From NCBI GenBank assembly GCA_014898415.1, contig RCTD01000019.1, positions 558,001-622,000 of the forward strand: 64,000 nt of DNA, read 5' to 3'. This stretch comes from Stromatinia cepivora. Its lineage: Eukaryota > Ascomycota > Leotiomycetes > Helotiales > Sclerotiniaceae. The stretch's first letter is position 1. Every line of letters begins with the position of its first letter. The position numbers and the translations under genes were made by a program. Positions 21,716-31,636 of the stretch are shown here, in pieces. A model generated the notes under the pieces. That model was not told the origin of the DNA. It ran no database searches and saw nothing but the letters and a program-made list of their open reading frames with translations.

Positions 21716-23329
21716 ATGGCTACCGCAGGAAAGCAGAAGAGCATTGCGTTCTTCCATCCTGATTTAGGCATTGGTGGTGCCGAACGACTTGTTATAGATG
21801 CCGCAGTAGGATTACAGAATCGAGGACACAAAATCGTTATATTCACCAGCCATTGCGACCCTAAACATTGCTTTGATGAAGCTCGAGATGGTTAGTTGGA
21901 TGGTGGAATTCCTTCCATTACTACAAACACTTATTGTGGATAGGTACACTTGATGTGCGAGTGCGGGGAAACTGGCTTTTCCCATCCTCAATCCTGTCTC
22001 GATTCTCCATCATTTGCGCCATTCTTCGACAATTACATCTTATCGTATGGGCTTATTTTGCCTCTGAAATCAGTGACCTGAAACCCGATGCTTTCTTCGT
22101 AGATCAGCTCAGTGCTGGTCTACCATGGCTACGATACTTTTATCCCAACACTCGAATATTCTTCTACTGTCATTTCCCCGATCTGTTACTCGCGCAGGGA
22201 AGGACTCATTGGTTGAAACGCGCATATAGAATACCGTTTGACTTCTTGGAGCAATGGAGTATGAGTTATGCGGAATCAATTGCGGTTAATTCTGGATTTA
22301 CAAAAAGTATGGTGGAACAGGTATTTCCTGACTTGGCTAGGGAGAAAGATTTACAGATTGTACATCCATGTGTGGATGTGAATCCGAAGAAAACCGAGAC
22401 CAAGCATGATGCAGTTCCGGTTTGGCAAGATAGAAACATTTTGTTAAGTATCAACCGATTCGAAAAGAAGAAGGATATTGGTCTTGCAATCAAGGCATAT
22501 GCGGGATTGGGCAAGCATGGGAGACAGGGAGTGAGATTGGTACTTGCTGGTAGGGCATATTTTCGCCATTATGTAAAGTACACTGACATAATTGACAGGT
22601 GGATATGATAACCGAGTTATGGAGAACGTTGTATATCATAAGGAACTCGACAAACTGGCTACCGGGCTTGGATTGAAGACGGCTACAACAAAAACCATTG
22701 TTACAGCATTAAACGTCCCTGATGATGTGGATGTTCTGTTCTTGTTATCGGTACCAAATGCTCTGAAAGAGATGCTACTCAATTCAGCACGACTTTTGAT
22801 ATATACCCCTTCTAACGAGCATTTTGGCATCGTACCTTTGGAGGCAATGTTAGCGGGAGTGCCAGTATTAGCTGCAAACACAGGAGGGCCACTCGAGACA
22901 GTAGTAGAAGGGAAGACCGGCTGGCTCTGTCCGCCCGATGATGTTGAGCGATGGACGGCTGTCATGGATAAAGTTCTGAACAAGATGACGGATGATCAGG
23001 TTAAGGAGATGGGAGTTGCCGGTGTAGAAAGGGTCAAGAACGAGTTTTCTGATGTCAAAATGGCCGAGAGAATCGATGGGTTGATTGATGGGATGGCGAA
23101 TGTACCAAGGAAGAGTGCTCTGCAACTCTCTTCATTCTTGATGACTATTAGCATAGTTCTGTTGGATATTACCTACTGGTGTGCGGGCCAAAGCGAATCA
23201 GTCAACAAAAAGCTGGACAAGATTTTGTTGCCTCCATTCGCTCTTACCCTGATATCGTTGATATCTTGGGCTATATATTTTGCAGTTAAGGTCCAGACCA
23301 AGTCAAGTCCGCAGCAGTCGACTAGATGA
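21716..23329 (+). CDS. ALG2: ALG2 alpha-1,3/1,6-mannosyltransferase
   Basis: Three exons, 21716..21890, 21944..22549 and 22599..23329, give 503 residues. The introns are 53 bp (GTTAGT..ATAG) and 49 bp (GTAGGG..ACAG), and all joins keep frame. The N-terminus [19 protein letters not shown] is the GT4-family donor-site start of Alg2. Later come FFYCHFPD, the [11 protein letters not shown] segment and, near residue 333, the EX7E motif EHFGIVPLE followed by [13 protein letters not shown]. Hydrophobic segments near the C-terminus ([15 protein letters not shown] and [15 protein letters not shown]) fit the ER-membrane association of this enzyme. Known role: adds the second and third mannose to the dolichol-linked oligosaccharide on the cytosolic face of the ER for N-glycosylation. 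The start was taken at ATGGCTACC; a GTG one codon upstream was rejected. Confidence 0.95.
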
Positions 23330-24845
23330 GAATGATTAAAATATATCAATCAATGATAGCATCCCACTCTGTAGAATCTCACGACAAGGATATATGTACA
23401 GGATGAAAAAGGGGTTTGCTAATATATGATTGGCTGTAACCGGCCGAGGCGATCGGAGTTTTTCAGACACCAAGAACGTCAATCTTTCCTTAGAAATCCC
23501 AACATAACATAATATACCACTACATATGTACCTAGAATCCTAAATAATTTCTTCAACACTCATGTATTGCTTTGAGCATCGAATCAAATTTATATACCAA
23601 GATTTCTGAAGATAGCCTCATTTTGTTATGGATTGCATGATTTCTTCAAAAGCTTACCCTAGGGAAGCAAAATATCAGTAGAATACTGATAACCTGGCCT
23701 GTTGTAGCGCTAAAACAATGTATTTCAAATCTCGTGGTATAGTGGCAAATTCTCAATTTATATATTATTCCGAATTATTATTAGAGTTATTTTTTAGATT
23801 GGTAATGTTAAAAGGTTTTTCAATTTTTCAATCTTTCATTTTTCAATCTTTAATTTTTTAATTCTTTAATTTTTTAATATTTTTAAAATTATAAGTTATT
23901 TATAATTTTTATTAAATAATAAATGAATTATTTCGATTTTATCAAAATGAATGAAATAAATATAAATTCAAAAGTAAGTGAGGTAGATTTTTCTTCTTCT
24001 TTTATTTGCTTTTCTTTCTTTATTTTATTATTTTCTTTAATATATAAAATAATTATAATATATCTTCAAATTTTGATAATAGTGAGGCTTTTATAAAGAA
24101 AAGAAGAGGAGGAAAGAGAAGAGGAAGAAAGAGAAGAGAAGAGGAGGATAAATTTCAAAAATAAAAAATACGGAATGAATAAATATTAAAGGAATTATAA
24201 TTTAATTATTATCAAATTTGAAGTTATTCAAGTTAAGTCTTGTTGTATACTAAAATCTTGTTGTATATTTTGAACAAGTTGTAGTTTCAAAAATGATTAT
24301 TTTACGAATCCCTTGTCAATCAATTACTGATCGCTGATCTGTAAAATTTATGGATCGACGATCAGAAGAATACTGATATCTTGCTTTCCTAGGGCTAAGC
24401 CACTCAAACTTCAATCTCAATCTCAAAAAAATCATTAATTTGCCCCACAACCACCCAAAATAACGCGTGGTCTGGACAACAACTCTCTTTTATATTTCAA
24501 AACTGAGTGGAACCGTATTTTCATACTCTGTACCAATTGATTGCGCCGATCAACATCTTTCTCTTGGTTTCCCAGGCAGATAAATTTGGCAGATAATTCC
24601 TGGGGCTGCAGGACGAGCAAACTCAACGTCGCAGAGGTTTGCGAGGTACAAAACATTTCCCTGAGTCACCCGTCAACCAATTGAGCTTGGTGCACTTCAA
24701 ACGGTTGGATTTCCTGGTTTTATTGAAAGGTCGGGAATTGTCAGGAGATACTGGGTTACAGTAGTATTCATCAACATCGGATACCGTACCTGAACGTTTA
24801 GTCTGTTTGCAGGGAGCTCCTTCTACATACGTATACCCGTACTCA
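23330..24845. other. Intergenic region holding an AT-rich inverted-repeat element
   Basis: This is the 3' flank of ALG2 followed by an extremely A+T-rich block (about 23760-24300) bounded by inverted repeats, listed separately. From 24401 to 24845 lies the promoter of the downstream oxidoreductase gene. No gene is supported. Confidence 0.6.
23652..24400. mobile_element. MITE-like or degraded DNA-transposon element with terminal inverted repeats
   Basis: The left end, 23652-23690 (GCTTACCCTAGGGAAGCAAA...), matches the reverse complement of the right end, 24361-24400 (GCTTAGCCCTAGGAAAGCAA...). With one gap the two ends agree at roughly 32 of 39 aligned positions, with blocks CCCTAGG, AAGCAA and ATATCAGTA shared. 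Each end also carries a small imperfect palindrome (ATCAGTAGAATACTGAT on the left). The interior of about 670 bp is very A+T-rich with poly-T/poly-A and no long open frame, consistent with a non-autonomous or mutated element. I could not define a target-site duplication. Confidence 0.6.
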
Positions 24846-26339
24846 ATGATGTTGTTGCTTAAAAGTTCTCTCCCGCCCATTGCGGCCGGGAGGATATCAA
24901 CACGAACTCTTTTCAATGTCTTGAAAAGTGGAAGATCCAGCAAGAAAATGGGTCAATTGCAAACGTCGTTGTTTAATCACGTGTTACAGAGGTCTTACAG
25001 TGCTGGTGCCGCCAACAAGGAAAAGAGGTATGGAGCTGTAGTCGTCGGCGCTGGGCCAGCTGGACTTGCGGTTGTGGGTAATCTCTTGGAACAGAAAAAA
25101 GGTCCAGTTCTGTGGGTTGGAGATAATAGGGAATTTGGGGGTGGTAGATTACATCAGTTCTATCGGGCTGTGCCTTCGTGAGTTTTGTCCTTCCACTCGG
25201 TAGTCTACCTTGGAGTATGAATCTAATGCTTTTTATCATCATAGGAATACAAAAGTCAAGTTCTTCTCTATGTTCGCAGATGCTTTAGAACCTTTCCAAC
25301 AAATCACAAAGAACGCTGCTGCTCCTAATGCTTATAGCCGTTTGAAAGATCTTGATCAGGAAAAGACCTGCCACATTGCTGAAGCTGCTGATTTAGCGTT
25401 AATGTTAGCAAAAGGGCTTACCGAGTCTAAAGGTGTAACCAGATTTAATAATGGCAGGGTGCGAAGTGCTTCTTGGTCAGATGTAAGCGCAGCGTCTCGT
25501 TTGATCTTCTGCAAACTAACGCTAAACAGGCCAACGGCTGGAATATCAAATTCAGTCGTTTTGAACATCCAGGTCGTTCAGCATCCTCGGATCTCCTCTT
25601 CTTGTGTACCGGATCTCGCCCCACTGTGGGCGGCCTCCAACTTGAGCGTGAGGGGCCTCAGCGGCAACATTATCTTGGTCTTGATACCTGTTTGAGACCT
25701 AGTAGGTTGGCAAATACAATGCGTCATAATTTAAAAGAGATGTCAGGTTCAACTAGGAGTACCACTATCGCCGTCATTGGTGCGTCTCACAGTGCAATTC
25801 TCGTACTACGAAACCTTTACAACGCCGCGACTTCGCTTAAAAAGGATTGTCAGGTCCGCATTAAATGGCTTACTCGCCATGAGCTTCGATATGCTGAGGA
25901 GCGTGATGGATGGATCAAGCGTGACAACACGGGCCTCAAGGGTGAAGTGGCCACATGGGCAAAGGAGAATCTGGAAGCCGATACGTTGCCCACATCTGAC
26001 GTTTCTAAATACCTCGAGAAAGTGAAGACCTCGCCTGAAACAGAGAGGGAAGACTACGAGAAACATTTACCAGCGTGTCAATATGTGGTACAAGCTATTG
26101 GGTTCACGAAGAACGAACTTCCAACCATTGAGAGAGATGGGGCGCCATTGGAGATTACCTACGATCATGAGACATCGGGATTCGTCGATGCGGAGGGAAA
26201 GACAATTAGAGGGTTGTATGGTGCTGGAATTGCGTTCCCGGAGAAAGTCGTAGATCCAGAGGGCACGACGGAGTATGCGGTTGGCTTGTGGAAATTCATG
26301 AAGTATTTGAAGAAGGTTGCGCCATCGTGGACTGCATGA
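24846..26339 (+). CDS. FAD/NAD(P)-binding oxidoreductase, probably mitochondrial
   Basis: Three exons, 24846..25177, 25245..25482 and 25530..26339, give 459 residues. Introns are 67 bp (GTGAGT..ATAG) and 47 bp (GTAAGC..ACAG), and frames join cleanly. The N-terminus ([20 protein letters not shown]) is rich in Leu, Ser and Arg without acidic residues, typical of a mitochondrial presequence. The first Rossmann motif follows: [18 protein letters not shown] (GxGxxG, FAD). [14 protein letters not shown] is the conserved ATG-like strand, and a second Rossmann motif [17 protein letters not shown] should bind NAD(P). The order is that of pyridine nucleotide-disulfide oxidoreductase-like or flavin-dependent monooxygenase proteins. 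No CxxxxC redox pair is obvious, so a disulfide reductase is unlikely. The substrate is unknown. An upstream in-frame TTG was rejected; a later ATG (MGQLQ, about 24948) could give a shorter form without the presequence. Confidence 0.85.
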
Positions 26340-28836
26340 AAAGGTTCATGTACTGGGTATCCTGGTAGTAAGAGATACTGCGCGATAGACGATAGTGATG
26401 AGATAGATTTTTTGATGCCATGCCGCTACTTCAATACTTGCATACCCTACTTCTTCCTACTTTTGTAACTATTCGGCATAACCATAGTGAAGAGAGAAGA
26501 GGATATCACAACTTCACAATGCACCTCGCTTTCATCCTACAAGTAAGATTACGATAGATACTTTTTCCAGCATGCTTGGTCCCCATACCTTAATTTCATA
26601 TAAAATCCTATTTTCCTCTTCAAAATAATATCGAACTCCCTACTCTATATACAACATAATTACTCGGAAAACTAATAGAATCCAATGACCTATGATGAAT
26701 TTGATGTGGGGGAATTCGTGTATATCGGTACTCTGTGTATGTAGTCGGATTATAGAGTTTTGAGGAGGAGGAGGAGGAGGAGGAGGAGGAGGAGGAGGAG
26801 GAGGAGGAGGAGGAGGGGGAGTAGGTAAGAATTGGTTGGTATTGGTGGGTATTGGTTGGTATGGATGTCTGGATTATTTCTGGGTTCTCCTTACTCACCA
26901 AGTCAAGTGCACTAGCTCATCCAAGTATATTTGGCGAACGTTTCCCGCGGACCCGGGCGCTTGCTCCGTACTACAGTAGACGAGAGAGTTCAATGCTTGA
27001 TAACGACCTCTGCTGATGCATATATTGTGCTTTCAATGCTACAGCACTCAGCGTTATGGCGTGGCTTTATCGGATCCATTGGTTATGAAGGGGTTCATGT
27101 ATTGCTAGGCAATCTGAGGTTTAGCTGTTCCATGGTAAGTGATCGTTCAGGTGTTGTACAGGTACGTATACTGAGTCGTCATGATCTGCGCATTGGCTGT
27201 AAAAGCTAACGGCTTCGATGACAGGGTCCTATCTACTCTTGATTATAATCTCCGCGGTGGCAGATGGTGGCAACCTTGTTGCACCCGATGATAGCCTTCA
27301 CGACGATCGCCATAGAATCGGGCCGGTCTACCTCCGAAGCCAAAGGCCAGAGTGTGACGTTCCGTTTAAGAAGGTCTAGATGAGACGCGAGAGGTTGCCA
27401 TTACCTAGTTTTGAATAAAAGATATTATGACTGGACCTAGAGGGAGAGAAGGAAGGTCGTACTACCTGCTTTAGCAGACTGCCGCCGCAAGGGTTGTGAG
27501 AGATTTATATCTCCTCCCTCCTCATAAGATGCAGGAGATTATCATCGCGATCTAGACTCAGACATAAATTGGGAAGAGAGTTACCAGGTATTAGCTAGTG
27601 CGGCAGAATGCTACCACATAGAGCAAATAGAAAACAGAATGGATGTGCTTGTAATGACGCCATCACGAATAAAAGTAGGTGATAATGGCGATGTGGAGGA
27701 AGAGTGAGATGGGGAATGCGCAGACGTAAGCGTATTTGAGTGCGTTGGTCTTCCTTCAAGTAAGGAGTGAGTCGTGATTACCTCCTGTGCTGGCACACTC
27801 TTCCGGAATACTTCGCAGGAAAAGGCCAACTAGGAATAGTCACGATCAAATGAGTGAAGCAGGTGGACCCGAAGGAAGGAAAGAGAAGGTAATTCTAGAT
27901 GCAGTAGGTGATGGTTGCAAGGAATGATTGATTGATTGGTCGCTTATTTCGCAGCAAGGGGATGTTTCTGATGATGAGATTTGATTTTAAATGATGTTGA
28001 TTGTTGATATCGATGTCAAAGGGTTGGTCACGCAAGAAAGCAGCCGCGTTTCAACTAGTACTTGAGTAAGTATCGTTGATGATTTAAGAAGCAGTTTTCT
28101 CGTCGATTCGTCGAGTAGATAGATATTATAACAAAAGGGGAAGGTAGCGAAAGCGAGTGAGGAAGGCGAGGAGCTAAATTAGATACTTTTAGCTTAACTA
28201 TACGTCCCTCTTTCCTCTTAGGATTAAGATAGCATTCCAACCACTCCGAGGCCGAAAGTATTTTTCAATATCACTTCTCCTCTTTAATATTCTTCCATTT
28301 GTTTACCCATTGCATTCAAACATTTATTCATCATCATCACTTGTCTTCATTTCTCCCTCTCAAAAACTTTTATTACTCCTTCATCAATTATCACATCGAG
28401 TGTTGTTGAGTTATATCAAATATCAGCCCCAAGCATTGTATCATATGGCCGTGTCTTCCTTTCCAAAGCTTATTGGTACAAGTGAAGTCCTAGTTCAAGC
28501 ACCACAACAAATTTCTTCATGGATATGACCTTCAGGAGGTCACTCGCGGAATTGCGCATAGCGAGAGAACGCATTTCATTCGACGCTTTCTCCAACAATT
28601 TCTCAAGTCCACCGTACAATTTCCATCAACATTTCAATTCGCCCAAACTCCATTATTATCGAGGGTGATGAGGGATAGCTGAATGTCATCCTATCAGCCA
28701 GAAATTCGGTTGGCAGATGGAAGAAGAAGAAAATGTTTACTGGCCTATACCATTGGCATCAATGGGATAATCAATACCAGAGACCACCGATTGTGTTCCC
28801 GTTTCTTGCTATTTGTGCCGGAGGATCAGAAACTGT
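26340..28836. other. Gene-poor region with decayed coding fragments
   Basis: This holds the 3' flank of the oxidoreductase gene, a (GGA)n tract at 26762-26815, and fragments on the minus strand at 27231-27830 that look like a broken membrane-protein gene (see findings). A pyrimidine-rich leader-like stretch at 28260-28440 precedes two tiny + strand frames: 28445-28528, and a 49-residue frame at 28519-28668. I cannot support either as a gene. Confidence 0.5.
26762..26815. repeat. (GGA)n microsatellite
   Basis: About 18 GGA units occur in a row, ending in a G-run. The opposite strand gives a serine homopolymer in one frame, which is an artefact. Confidence 0.95.
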
Positions 28837-29506
28837 CTATTTTATGAGAAGAGTCCACCCGATTGGTGTCTGCGCTTGTTGAACATTGTCGTTACCTTCT
28901 GCTCTCCATGTTTCCGCCCGCCACAACAAACACATGTCGCTTTTAGTGGTGCATTTTGTGGCCATCCTCGCGAAGTCGCAATTTCCCGTTGAAGTTTCTA
29001 TCATAAGGGTCAACATTACTTGTGCCATATCCAGGTTATAGTTTTTTTTCCCACAGACTCTTATGTGACCCAGCTTCAATCCAAGTACTTGCCTGACGTC
29101 ATTAGTGTCTCTCATACCCTATCTCCTATTTCCAAACTGCTCACATGTCTTTCTCAGTGATATCCTTCACCACACCCCAACCATCAAACCCAGCATTCAT
29201 GAAGCGATGAAGATAGCATTGCATCCCAAGTCTGCTGAGTACCGACTCAAGATCTACGTTTGGAGGGCCGATGTTATGGATATTTATGTTTGGTCTATCC
29301 ATCTTTGGAGGATCCTTGCTTAGAAGGTCCATGTTCGGGAGACATTTGTCGCAAAGTTCCTGACAACCTCTTGAACAGTAAAAGGAAGACCTGGAAGGAC
29401 GCCGGCGTCGAGCTACGGCGCAGTTTATTTTCAAATACGTGCGCAGGGTAATGCTGAATTTAGCTGCGTGCGGAGAATTGCAAGGTTGCCAATAAACCAA
29501 TCCCAT
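28837..29506 (-). CDS. Small SAM-domain protein (or SAM-domain gene remnant)
   Basis: Two exons, complement(28837..29092, 29145..29506), join in frame through a 52-bp GTGAGC..GTCAG intron and give up to 205 residues; an internal ATG at 29332 gives about 147. The region from LESVLSRLGMQCYLHRF through NAGFDGWGVVKDITEKDM to LGLKLGHIR is a convincing sterile alpha motif: leucine-spaced helix 1, GFDxW turn, DITExD and the LGxKLGHxR end helix. The intron lies exactly inside the domain, and splicing restores the expected spacing, which argues the gene was real. In fungi such SAM domains occur with HMG boxes (Exp1-like) or in Ste50-type adaptors. Here the domain is followed by about 75 residues I do not recognise and no HMG box. 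It may be an intact small gene or a truncated copy. Confidence 0.5.
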
Positions 29507-31636
29507 TTCTGCACAATGTGGTCGAATTTTGTTTTAGGACTCAATATCAGTCCTGCATTACGGCTTCTCTTCCTATTTGTCTTGCGCTTGCCGAATGCAC
29601 GAATCCCTTTGATATCCAGCCCTTCTACATTACATACAGACTTGGTAGCCCTTTAATGCACTTTAATATAACAATCCAGTGCTAAGTTATTCTCCACGGT
29701 GCTCGAGGGATTTTCTCAAATGTATAGGGTGTGACATCCAGGGACACTTCATCAACCCACAACATGCACCAATGCCAGCCACCTGTTATACAGCTTCTGT
29801 CCTCATCCCAACGCTCTCAAAGCAATAACGACCACCGTATAGGCCATCAGCACGAAACGAACCAAGCTTCACTTTGAGAACTTGGTACAATGTTCGCTTC
29901 GGCGAGTCACGAGCCACGTTGTGAAAATGTGGCGTGTTAACGTGGAACTATGACCTGATAGATCCTGCACACCTCTTTTCTATGAGATATCACTGGATCA
30001 CTGCTCGCAATTCAATGATGCGTTTGAACAATTTCTGATTGAGTATTCTCGGAACAATTTCAGGGTATCCGCAGATTCGGGAAAAGCCACTTCCGGGACG
30101 GTTGTCCAACGCGGTTAGCATAAAGAGACCGATATTTGACAAGCCGAAGGGCATCGAGATTGCTGGGTAGGTTACACCGGTATTATTTTTCTAGGATGGG
30201 ATGCACCATCCGATTTTTTTTGATCTTTTTTTTTTCAAAATTTTCTTTTTCTGGGAAAGCTGCCTGCTTGATTGATATCTTTTGGTTATTACTTAAAATT
30301 ATTTTATGATTTATTTCGACTTTCTTTCTTACAGAGAGCTATTTGTTTTGATGTGTGGAGAATTGTGAATCTTTTGGATGAGTTGTTGAATACCTCAAGA
30401 AGCAGAATGTATATTTCAGACGACTTAAGTCTCTCGAGTTTAGTCTGCGAAATGTGTTAAATCTCTCAAACGAACCGAAACTTTAAAGCAAACACATTAC
30501 TAACTAGATTACAACCTAGATCAATGCAACAGAAGTGTAAAGAAGGGCTTCCTTCATCTAAGGAAAAATCAGAATACAATGCATACTAGTAGCTAGGTCC
30601 CCCAACTCAAGATCTAGACAAGACAAAAATGGAAAACCGAGTTATACATGGCTCACGAAAAACAATTCACACAGCATCACAAGACCCCGCGTGTATGTAT
30701 GAAATCATAATTCTATTTATTCTTGATCTCTCCACCATCAATCATATTTTCCCTCCACTTCTCATTTTTCATCTCCTCTACTCTTACCACCATCTAGCCA
30801 ATCGAGTTTAATTTTCTTCCTTTCTGCTATCCTTTTCCATGGTACCTCAAATCCAGCAAGGTCACCGCTCTTATGCATACAAATCAGATCAAAAATTTCA
30901 TTTCATCTTGTCTTTGTCTTTATCTTTGTCATTATCCTCCACTTATCTCTAGATGCCCTCGAATCTCCATCTGCTCACCTCCCCCCCTCTCTCTCAACTA
31001 CCGGTGTGTATCTTTCTCCAGCCCAGAAACCCCATCAAGAAAGCACCATCCATCAGCCACCCCTACCATATCACATGAAAAATAAAAACTAAGTATCTCT
31101 GTATGAGCATAATAAAAAAAAGATGTTTCCTCCCGAACCCGAAAAAGAAGAATCAAAAGCAGGAATGCAAAGATCATCCGCTAGTCTAGCAAACAAGCAA
31201 AGCAAAGAAATAGTACACATCAGGGCCATTCATTGCCATTTTCGTTTCGCGCCCTAGAACACCTTCGCCGATTCAAAATGTCAAAAAGTAAAATGTAAAT
31301 AAGTTGGAAAAATTTGTGGTATCTCGTAAAATCGCGGGACGTTAATGTACAAGAAAAATGAAAATGGAAAGCATTGTAAAGCAAAAACTTCGATTCTAGA
31401 CATCCGTTTTGTGTCTTAGTCGCAATATGTGAAATACTGCTTGTGCGGGATGCTCGCAATGCTCGGGTTTGCGGTGGGATATTGTGGCACGTGAAATCGT
31501 TGAGGAAAGAAAATATAGTGTCGTGAAATAGAGTATGTAAGGTAAATGTGAAACAAATCGTAGTAAAGCCAAAGCCAGAAGAATTGTCGCAAGAAATGCA
31601 ACTTGAAGATCTTGGAGCAGGACTTTGGATTTCTCT
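29507..31636. other. Gene-poor region, 3' flank of the kinesin gene
   Basis: Several short coding-like frames lie on the minus strand at 29682-29816, 29786-29925 and 29990-30154, with stops between them (see findings). From 30190 to 31600 the DNA is A+T- and pyrimidine-rich with poly-T near 30220-30240. I see no gene there. Confidence 0.5.

Noticed and set aside
23730..23758. tRNA-like D-arm sequence (GTGGTATAGTGGC) inside the AT-rich element
   Set aside because: No anticodon or T arm can be folded nearby; the only B-box-like motif is over 500 bp away.
24807..24845. Start of the oxidoreductase at TTG 24807
   Set aside because: Two ATG codons at 24846 and 24849 begin a good mitochondrial presequence.
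26620..26901. Frame with a serine homopolymer on the minus strand
   Set aside because: Generated by the GGA microsatellite.
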